This document shows positions 1 to 4,914 of a stretch of 5,983 nucleotides of DNA, piece by piece. How positions within the stretch are numbered: the first letter of the stretch is position 1; every line of letters starts with the position of its first letter. Under the pieces are notes generated by a model, which saw only the letters and a list, made by a program, of their open reading frames with translations, was not told the DNA's origin and ran no database searches. Both the position numbers and the translations under genes were made by a program. Origin of the DNA: PBB1 sp031380885 (lineage in GTDB: Bacteria > Pseudomonadota > Gammaproteobacteria > Burkholderiales > Burkholderiaceae_C); NCBI GenBank assembly GCA_031380885.1, contig JANMXL010000204.1, forward strand, positions 1-5,983. The letters are read 5' to 3'.

Positions 1-141
1 TATGCGGCGGGTGAGACCTACCTGCCCGACGGCATGCAAGAGCCCGCTTGGTATCAACCGGTCCCCCGAGGGCTGGAAGCCAAGATCGCGGACAAGCTGG
101 CGTTTCTGCGCCAGCTTGACGAGGCCGCGAAGAAGCCCTGA
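1..141 (+). CDS. rarA: Replication-associated recombination protein A, C-terminal tail (partial)
   Basis: Frame 1 is open from the first base to the TGA at 139-141 and gives 46 residues; the 5' part of the gene lies outside the window. The peptide has the ending typical of RarA/MgsA AAA+ ATPases: YAAGE near the start, then YLPDGM, a tryptophan-tyrosine-x-proline patch (WYQP), then PRGLEAKIADKLAFLR. E. coli RarA ends in a comparable way (an AAGE..FP stretch, YYHPT/YYFPT, RGLE-KIGEKLAWL). RarA is a cytoplasmic ATPase related to clamp loaders that acts at stalled replication forks and interacts with SSB. None of its ATPase motifs are visible here, so the call rests on the C-terminal signature alone. 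It runs tail to tail into opgH with only 6 bp between the stop codons, so it is not part of the operon to its right. Confidence 0.82.
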   Translation, partial: YAAGETYLPDGMQEPAWYQPVPRGLEAKIADKLAFLRQLDEAAKKP

Positions 142-147
142 ATCGCC

Positions 148-2502
148 TCAGGCGGTGGTCGCCCGGGCAACCCAGGCCCGCCTGACCGCACGCGCGGGAA
201 TCAACGTTGGGCGTTGCCAAACCGCATGAGCCGGTTCTGCCTGAGCCATCAGCTGGTCGCGCAAGCGCACCAAGTGTTGCGGCTCGCTGAGCAGCCGCAT
301 CTGGTCAACCACGCTCAGGCTGTCGATGTCGTGAGCAGCGCGCAGGCGACTCACTTGTTGCCGCCGAGCACGACCGCGCTGGCCCCACATCGTGCTGCGC
401 GATCCCATGGCCTTTTGCACCACGTCGAACAGCCACGGGTTCTCAAGCGCGTCGCGCCAGTTCGTGTAGCGGCCGGGCTGACGCGCGTTCTGCCGTGCAT
501 ACGACACGGCTTCGAGCAGCACGGTCGGTGTGCGTGTCTCTTCGGGCGTGACCAGCAAGCCGAGTCGGCGCACCCGCTCGCCCAGCCCGGCGCGGCTGGT
601 CAGCACGGCCAGCGGCACCGCCAGCAGCAGCGGCACGCCGACTGGCGCCAACCACAGCAGCGTTGCCGGTTCCATCGCGAGTGCCGCGGCGCCGAGTGCC
701 AGCATCACCACGCCCAGCAAGGCGAAGCGGTTCGAAGCATCGGCCCAGCCGATGTCGTTCGCCTCGCGCGGGGGCGATTTCCAGTCCAGCTTCAGGCCGC
801 TGAGCGCGACGACGACAAACAGCGTGTGCGCGACCATCCGCAGCGGCGCCTGCAGCACCGAAAGCAGGCCTTCCAACAGTGCGCCGCGCACCAGGGCGGC
901 GGTGCCGCCATACAGCGCCTGCTCACGCCGCAGCACGATGGTGGCGACGCCGAGGGCGCGCGGCATCACCAGCATCGCCAGCGTGCCGGCCCACAGCGCC
1001 ATGATCTCGACCGGCACCCCGGCGTCGGCGCTGAACGCCGGGTGGCCGCCGAACAGCCACAGCGCCACCCCGAGCAGCACATAGGCCAGCCACAGCGGTG
1101 CCGACAGGTAGGCCAGCGCGCCGGTGACCAGCATCGCGCGGTGCACGCCGTGCAGGCCGGGTTCGGTCAGCAGCCGGGCGTTCTGCAGATTGCCCTGGCA
1201 CCAGCGACGGTCGCGTTGCAACTCTTCGAGCAGGTTCGGCGGCTGTTGCTCGTAGCTGCCTTCGAGGTCGTTGACCAGCCACACGTGGTAGCCGGCGCGG
1301 CGCATCAGCGCGGCTTCGACGAAATCGTGCGACAGGATGTGGCCGCTCAGGCCACCGCGACCCGGCAGCGCTGCGAGGGCGCAATGCGCCATGAAAGGTG
1401 CCACGCGCAGGATCGCGTTGTGGCCCCAGTAATGCGACTCGCCGAGTTGCCAATACTGCATGCCGGCACTGAACAAGCGACCAGTCACATGGCCGGCGAA
1501 CTGCTGGGCGCGCGCGTGGATCGTCGACAGGCCGCTCGCCTGCGGCGCCGTCTGGATGATGCCGGCGTCGGGGTGGGCTTCCATCAAACGAACCAGGCTC
1601 AGCAAGCAATCGCCGGTCATCACGCTGTCGGCATCGAGCACCACCATGTAGCGGTAGTTGTTGCCCCAGCGGCGGCAGAAGTCAGCCACATTGCCCGACT
1701 TGCGCTGCGTGCGGCGCTGGCGCCAGCGGTAGTGGATGCGGGTGCCCGCTCGGTTGTCGGTACCCAGCGCATCGCGCAACTCGGCCCAGGCGGCCAGCTC
1801 GGCGGTGCGGATGGCCGGGTCGCTGGTGTCGGACAGCAAGTACACATCGAACAGTCGCGCGCCGCCGGCGGCGATCAGCGATTCGACCGTGGCACGCAGC
1901 CCAGCGAACACGGTGGACACCTGCTCGTTGCAGATCGGCATGATCAGCGCCGTGCGCGCATCGGCGGCAATCGGCCGGTGCGCGACCGAGCGGCTCGACA
2001 GCGCGTGCGGGTCGCCGCGCCACTGCACCCAGAAACCCATCATCGCCGTGTAGAAGCCGGCCGACACCCAGCCGAACAGGATCGAGAACAGCGCGATTTG
2101 TGCACTGCGCAACCACTCGCTGTCGTAGCCCGGCAGCACCTGATCCAGCATCGCGGTGGCGCTGACCACCGACAGCACGATCAGCGCCAGCAGCGTGCGG
2201 CGACGCTGCGCTGCAGCTTGCCTCCAGGCGGCAGTGACGGTGGCATCAGCCGGTGCCGGAGCGGCGTCATCGAAGCGCAGGCGCTGTGGCGCATTGCCGC
2301 CCGCCAGGCGTGTCGCCAACCCAATCCACCCGTCCAGCACGCCACCGAAAAACCCGCGCCAGGGCCGCGCGGTCATCGATCCGCGATTGATCGGCGGCAT
2401 GCTGGCGCCGGTGTTCGGTTTCGCGGTGGGTGCGGGGGCGGCCGCGCCGGTGCTGGCCTCGCTCCAGGAACGGTTCAGACGGTTGACATGACGGTGATTC
2501 AT
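148..2502 (-). CDS. opgH: Glucans biosynthesis glucosyltransferase H (osmoregulated periplasmic glucan synthesis)
   Basis: This 784-residue inner-membrane family 2 glycosyltransferase uses UDP-glucose to build the beta-1,2-linked glucan backbone and extrude it to the periplasm. It aligns by eye with E. coli MdoH/OpgH over nearly its full length. A variable N-terminus of about 100 residues precedes two membrane helices (about 103-122 and 136-158). The cytoplasmic catalytic domain follows: LIMPICNE at about 186, the KRKSGN-like RKSGN near 268, LDADSVMTGD at 289, QLGESHYWGHN near 352, SHDFVEAALMRRAG at 391 and QRDRRWCQGN (the Q-x-x-RW motif) at 429. Several C-terminal helices follow (about 457-482, 500-520, 548-570 and 597-630). 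E. coli OpgH is 847 residues; the difference is mostly in the N-terminus. The start is the ATG at 2502. The in-frame TTG at 2538 lies inside the -12 element of the predicted promoter, so it would not be transcribed. No strong Shine-Dalgarno precedes the ATG. The usual partner opgG is not in the window. Confidence 0.95.
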   Translation of the reverse strand: MNHRHVNRLNRSWSEASTGAAAPAPTAKPNTGASMPPINRGSMTARPWRGFFGGVLDGWIGLATRLAGGNAPQRLRFDDAAPAPADATVTAAWRQAAAQRRRTLLALIVLSVVSATAMLDQVLPGYDSEWLRSAQIALFSILFGWVSAGFYTAMMGFWVQWRGDPHALSSRSVAHRPIAADARTALIMPICNEQVSTVFAGLRATVESLIAAGGARLFDVYLLSDTSDPAIRTAELAAWAELRDALGTDNRAGTRIHYRWRQRRTQRKSGNVADFCRRWGNNYRYMVVLDADSVMTGDCLLSLVRLMEAHPDAGIIQTAPQASGLSTIHARAQQFAGHVTGRLFSAGMQYWQLGESHYWGHNAILRVAPFMAHCALAALPGRGGLSGHILSHDFVEAALMRRAGYHVWLVNDLEGSYEQQPPNLLEELQRDRRWCQGNLQNARLLTEPGLHGVHRAMLVTGALAYLSAPLWLAYVLLGVALWLFGGHPAFSADAGVPVEIMALWAGTLAMLVMPRALGVATIVLRREQALYGGTAALVRGALLEGLLSVLQAPLRMVAHTLFVVVALSGLKLDWKSPPREANDIGWADASNRFALLGVVMLALGAAALAMEPATLLWLAPVGVPLLLAVPLAVLTSRAGLGERVRRLGLLVTPEETRTPTVLLEAVSYARQNARQPGRYTNWRDALENPWLFDVVQKAMGSRSTMWGQRGRARRQQVSRLRAAHDIDSLSVVDQMRLLSEPQHLVRLRDQLMAQAEPAHAVWQRPTLIPARAVRRAWVARATTA

Positions 2503-2534
2503 CGGGCGCTCGAAGGGACGATGAGACCCACAGC

Positions 2535-2549
2535 GCAACGTGCATGCCA
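2535..2549 (-). promoter_or_regulatory. Sigma-54 (-24/-12) promoter of opgH
   Basis: On the minus strand the sequence reads TGGCATG-CACG-TTGC. The sigma-54 consensus is TGGCACG-N4-TTGCW. The match has the invariant GG and GC with exactly 10 bases between them and one mismatch in the -24 block (T for C). The base after TTGC is G where the consensus has A or T. The implied transcription start is near 2523, leaving about 20 nt of leader before the opgH ATG at 2502. Two GlrR-type operators and an IHF site sit upstream in the order expected for an enhancer-dependent promoter, and the sigma-54 activator gene is immediately upstream. The start site is predicted, not observed. Confidence 0.82.
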
Positions 2550-2568
2550 GTGTCTAAAGTCCGTTATG

Positions 2569-2581
2569 AATCAAGCACTTG
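2569..2581 (+). promoter_or_regulatory. IHF binding site between the enhancers and the opgH promoter
   Basis: The plus strand reads AATCAAGCACTTG, which fits every position of the IHF consensus WATCARNNNNTTR. It covers about -46 to -58 relative to the predicted opgH transcript start. That puts it between the -24/-12 element and the upstream activator sites, where IHF normally bends DNA to bring a sigma-54 activator to the polymerase. The enterobacterial GlrR target glmY is also reported to need IHF. Confidence 0.7.
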
Positions 2582-2643
2582 AGCGAGAAATTCCGCTTGC
2601 CGTCGGCGGATTGCGGGTTTCCACTGTCTTCAGCCCTGCTTTT

Positions 2644-2661
2644 TGTCCCGGTTCAGCGACA
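2644..2661. promoter_or_regulatory. GlrR operator 1 (TGTC-N10-GACA), opgH enhancer
   Basis: This is an exact match to the palindrome TGTC-N10-GACA described for GlrR in the enterobacterial glmY promoter; the arms extend by one more pair to TTGTC/GACAA. It lies at about -121 to -138 relative to the predicted opgH start, in non-coding DNA between glrR and opgH. Together with the copy centred 67 bp further upstream it would form the enhancer. No other exact copy was found by eye outside this junction. Confidence 0.78.
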
Positions 2662-2702
2662 AGCGATCACCCTGAAACCAGCAAGTCGTTGATTTTCAAA
2701 GA

Positions 2703-4112
2703 CTAAACACTGTCGCTGCGCGGCGACAGCGTTGGTGGGGGTGCCGCCTCGCCCGGCCCATCGGGCCGCCCCTCGTTGCGGAACAAACCCGGCGTCAGGC
2801 CATGCTTCTGCAGCAGCCGGTAGAACTCGGTTCGGTTGCGATCGGCCAGCCGGGCGGCATCGGCCACATTGCCGTCGGTCAGCTTCAGCAGCCCGACCAG
2901 GTAGTCGCGCTCGAAGCGCTCGCGCGCCTGCGCGAAGCTCAGCACCTCGACGCTGGGCACGCGCAGCGCGCGCTGCACCAGCGCCAGCGGCACGAGTGGG
3001 GTGGTGGTCAGCGCGCAGACCTGCTCGACCACGTTGTGCAACTGGCGCACATTGCCGGGCCAGGGCGCGGCGGTCAGTGCCTTCAGCGCTTCGGGTGCGA
3101 AGCCGTTCAGGCGTTTGCCGTACTTCTCGCTCAGCTTGGACAGGAAATGGTTGGCCAGCAGCGGGATGTCCTCGCGCCGCGCACCGAGCGCCGGCAGCGT
3201 CAGCGCGACCACGTTCAGCCGGTAGTACAGGTCTTCGCGGAACTGGCCCTGCGCCATCGCCGCATCCAGGTCGCGGTGGGTGGCCGACAGGATGCGCACA
3301 TCGATCGGCAGCGACTGGCTCGCACCGACCGGCCGCACCGAGCGTTCCTGCAGCACGCGCAGCAGCTTCACCTGCAGCGCAGGCGGCATGTCGCCGATCT
3401 CGTCGAGGAACAGGCTGCCGCCGTCGGCCGCCTGGAACAGCCCGCGGTGGTTGGCGACCGCACCAGTGAACGAGCCCTTGACGTGGCCGAACAGTTCCGA
3501 TTCGAGCAACGCTTCGGGGATGGCGCTGCAGTTGACCGCCACAAAGGGCTGCGCAGCGCGCGGGCTGGCGCGGTGGATCGCCTGCGCCAGCAGCTCCTTG
3601 CCGCTGCCGCTTTCGCCGCAGATCAGCACGCTGGCATCCGACGCGGCCACCATCTTCGCTTCGGCCAGCAGTTCGGCCATCACCGCCGAGCGGCTGACGA
3701 TGGGCGCGCGCCAGGCCTCGTCGGCGCCGATGGGGTGGGCCGTCGGCGCGCCGAGCGCCAGCGCCTGGGCGATCTTGTCGAGCAGGGCCTTGCCGTCGAA
3801 GGGCTTGGTCAGGTAGGTGAACACACCGCGGGCGGTGGCCTCGACCGCGTCGGGGATGGTGCCGTGCGCGGTCAGCAGGATCACCGGCAAGGCAGGGTGC
3901 CGCTTGCGGATCTCGTCGAACAGCGCGAGGCCGTCGCGGCCCGGCAACTGCACGTCACTGACCACCAGCTGCGGCCGTGAGGCTTCCAGGTGCGCCAGCG
4001 CTTCCTCGGCCGAGCCGACGCCGGTCACGTGGTAGCCGGCCGCCGTCAAGCGCATCGACAGCAGCTGCAGCAGGTCGGCATCGTCATCGACGACCAGCAG
4101 CTTGGCGCTCAC
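2703..4112 (-). CDS. glrR: GlrR-type (QseF/YfhA) sigma-54-dependent response regulator
   Basis: This 469-residue NtrC-family activator is phosphorylated by GlrK and opens sigma-54 promoters with ATP. Numbering is from the GTG. The receiver domain (1-120) has the acidic pocket VVDDD near 7-11, phospho-acceptor Asp53 in VVSDVQLPG, LTAHG near 80 and Lys103 in LTKPF. The AAA+ domain has Walker A GESGSGKE (166-173), the sigma-54 contact loop GSFTGA (213-218; GAFTGA in E. coli GlrR), Walker B LFLDEIGDM with Asp237-Glu238, and the REDLYYRLNV arginine motif (292-301). The Fis-type DNA-binding helices are DGNVADAARLADRNRTEFYR (413-432). Identity to E. coli GlrR is high by eye, for instance IPDAVEAT, SFTGAVANHRGLFQAA and NRTEFYRLL. 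A proline-rich tail of about 24 residues is extra. The start is GTG at 4112, preceded by GAAGGG with a 7-nt spacer; upstream in-frame codons encode an arginine-rich, non-homologous stretch. It probably activates opgH next door. Confidence 0.93.
   Translation of the reverse strand: MSAKLLVVDDDADLLQLLSMRLTAAGYHVTGVGSAEEALAHLEASRPQLVVSDVQLPGRDGLALFDEIRKRHPALPVILLTAHGTIPDAVEATARGVFTYLTKPFDGKALLDKIAQALALGAPTAHPIGADEAWRAPIVSRSAVMAELLAEAKMVAASDASVLICGESGSGKELLAQAIHRASPRAAQPFVAVNCSAIPEALLESELFGHVKGSFTGAVANHRGLFQAADGGSLFLDEIGDMPPALQVKLLRVLQERSVRPVGASQSLPIDVRILSATHRDLDAAMAQGQFREDLYYRLNVVALTLPALGARREDIPLLANHFLSKLSEKYGKRLNGFAPEALKALTAAPWPGNVRQLHNVVEQVCALTTTPLVPLALVQRALRVPSVEVLSFAQARERFERDYLVGLLKLTDGNVADAARLADRNRTEFYRLLQKHGLTPGLFRNEGRPDGPGEAAPPPTLSPRSDSV
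2706..2733 (-). other. Strong hairpin spanning the glrR stop region
   Basis: In the glrR transcript the arms AACGCTGTCGC and GCGACAGTGTT pair over 11 bp, with one G-U, around a 6-base loop. The second arm ends just before the TAG stop at 2703-2705. What follows is only modestly U-rich and has no clean U tract, so it is a poor intrinsic terminator. It might act as an attenuator or a 3'-end stabiliser. The same bases contain GlrR operator 2, which may be the real reason for the symmetry. Confidence 0.45.
2711..2728. promoter_or_regulatory. GlrR operator 2 (TGTC-N10-GACA), inside the 3' end of glrR
   Basis: This is a second exact TGTC-N10-GACA palindrome, at about -188 to -205 relative to the predicted opgH start. 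It overlaps the last codons of glrR (encoding S-x-R-S-D-S before the stop), so the activator's own gene would carry part of the enhancer. The arms extend to CTGTCGC/GCGACAG, which also makes it an RNA hairpin (separate entry). Sitting next to operator 1, with GlrR as the adjacent product, argues against chance. Confidence 0.68.
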
Positions 4113-4119
4113 TGGGGCA

Positions 4120-4125
4120 CCCTTC
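4120..4125 (-). promoter_or_regulatory. Shine-Dalgarno sequence of glrR
   Basis: GAAGGG on the minus strand ends 7 nt before the GTG at 4112. It supports GTG as the start over the longer open frame reaching 4205. It lies inside the 74-bp repeat-bounded segment, so this ribosome binding site may have arrived with that segment. Confidence 0.5.
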
Positions 4126-4132
4126 GCCCTTC

Positions 4133-4173
4133 GGCCGTTCCCGCCGAGCGGGAATGAGCCCCTTCGGACGGCC
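4133..4173 (-). other. Intercistronic hairpin upstream of glrR ribosome binding site
   Basis: TTCCCGC (4138-4144) and GCGGGAA (4148-4154) are perfect complements around a 3-base loop. GGCCGT (4133-4138) and ACGGCC (4168-4173) can pair outside them, with a 14-base bulge on one side. No U tract follows, so it is not an intrinsic terminator. Placed between the lipoprotein stop and the glrR Shine-Dalgarno, it could set relative expression or mRNA ends within the operon; that role is inference. Confidence 0.5.
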
Positions 4174-4182
4174 GTGCGGCGC

Positions 4183-4914
4183 TCATGACGGCGCCTTGCG
4201 CGCAACGGCCTTGGCGCGCGGCGCCGAGGCAGGCGACGCGTTGGCAGCGCCGTTGACCACGGTTCCCGGCGCGGCCGACGAGATCGGCCGCGGCGCCAGG
4301 CTGCGCTCGATCGCCTTCAACGCTTCCAGCTTCTCGTTGAGTTGCTTCACATCGCGCTGGCTGTCGCGCAGCTCCTGGTTGCGGCGGTCGAGCAGGTCTT
4401 CGAGACGGCGCAGCTCCAGCAGGCGCGCCAGCAGCAATCGGGCGATCGGCTGCCAGGCTTCCGATGCCGGTGTGGCGCCCTTGGCCAGCGGTTCAATCAG
4501 GGCGATCGCGCGGTTCTGCTCGCCGCCATTGCGCGTCAGCAGCAGTGCCATCGCGAGATCGATCGAGGTGTCCGGCGCCGGCGGCAGGGCGCTCAGGCGC
4601 GCGATTTCCAGCGCGAGCTCGTTGAGTGGCAGCGCACGCAGTTGCTCGTGAACGGCCAGCGCGCGTCGTGAGGCCAGGTCTGTGGCCGTCGCAGCGTCAA
4701 TCGGTTCGCGGGGAGGCGTCGGCGGGGCGACCACCACCGGTGGCGTGTGGGCGACCACGGCGGGCGCTGGCGCGACCACTGGCGCCGGCTCGCGCCGCAA
4801 CACCGAGCAGCCCGACAGGCCGACCTCCACGCCGATCGCTGCAGCGACCAGGAACACACCGGCCAGCGGCCGCCGCACACGCTGCCGCGGGGCAGTTTCA
4901 ACGCACAAGGACAT
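4183..4914 (-). CDS. QseG-like outer-membrane lipoprotein of the GlrK-GlrR system
   Basis: The gene encodes 243 residues from the ATG at 4914. An arginine-bearing N-terminus and hydrophobic stretch (about 16-32) lead to the lipobox LSGC with Cys36, so this is a predicted lipoprotein. After the cysteine comes a proline/valine/alanine linker (about 43-72), a helical region and a charged coiled-coil-like segment (about 155-206). This ends in LEALKAIERSLAPRP, which resembles the LENLTDIERQLSTRKP ending of E. coli QseG (YfhG). In enterobacteria QseG is an outer-membrane lipoprotein that works with the kinase GlrK/QseE. Overall similarity is low and the family call leans on position between glrK and glrR, the lipobox and this C-terminal motif. 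The ATG lies inside glrK (17-nt overlap), suggesting translational coupling; the TTG four codons earlier is less likely. The TGA at 4183 forms ATGA with a further ATG. Confidence 0.78.
   Translation of the reverse strand: MSLCVETAPRQRVRRPLAGVFLVAAAIGVEVGLSGCSVLRREPAPVVAPAPAVVAHTPPVVVAPPTPPREPIDAATATDLASRRALAVHEQLRALPLNELALEIARLSALPPAPDTSIDLAMALLLTRNGGEQNRAIALIEPLAKGATPASEAWQPIARLLLARLLELRRLEDLLDRRNQELRDSQRDVKQLNEKLEALKAIERSLAPRPISSAAPGTVVNGAANASPASAPRAKAVARKAPS

Larger units (their letters stand above)
4104..4185 (-). repeat. 74-bp segment bounded by 8-bp direct repeats, between qseG-like gene and glrR
   Basis: The 8-mer TGAGCGCC (minus strand) occurs at 4185-4178 and again at 4111-4104, exactly 74 bp apart. 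The first copy overlaps the lipoprotein stop as A-TGA-GCGCC; the second is at the glrR start as G-TGA-GCGCC. Between them is a GC-rich stretch with three copies of CCTTCG on the plus strand (4121, 4128 and 4161) and a perfect short hairpin. Removing one repeat plus the insert would restore ATGAGCGCCAAG, an ordinary ATGA overlap giving GlrR a start of MSAKLL. This looks like a small inserted element with a target duplication, or a tandem expansion. Whether it is a dispersed family cannot be told from one copy. Confidence 0.5.

Noticed and set aside
144..154. CGCC-TCA-GGCG hairpin between rarA and opgH as a shared terminator
   Set aside because: Only a 4-bp stem, with no T tract on either side.
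2635..2638. Extra TGTC half-site in the junction (also one at 2551) as a third GlrR operator
   Set aside because: Neither has GACA 10 bases further on, so they are lone half-sites that occur often by chance.
214..2706. 830-codon open frame on the plus strand, antisense to all of opgH
   Set aside because: It is glutamine, arginine and histidine rich without recognisable domains and mirrors the codon pattern of opgH, whose conserved motifs are unmistakable. Long antisense frames are common in GC-rich DNA.
2802..3980. 392-codon plus-strand frame antisense to glrR
   Set aside because: Low-complexity composition, no motif, wholly covered by the well-supported glrR.
4113..4205. Upstream extension of glrR to 4205
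   Set aside because: The added residues are arginine-rich and overlap the lipoprotein gene, while the GTG at 4112 has a Shine-Dalgarno and begins exactly where the receiver domain should.
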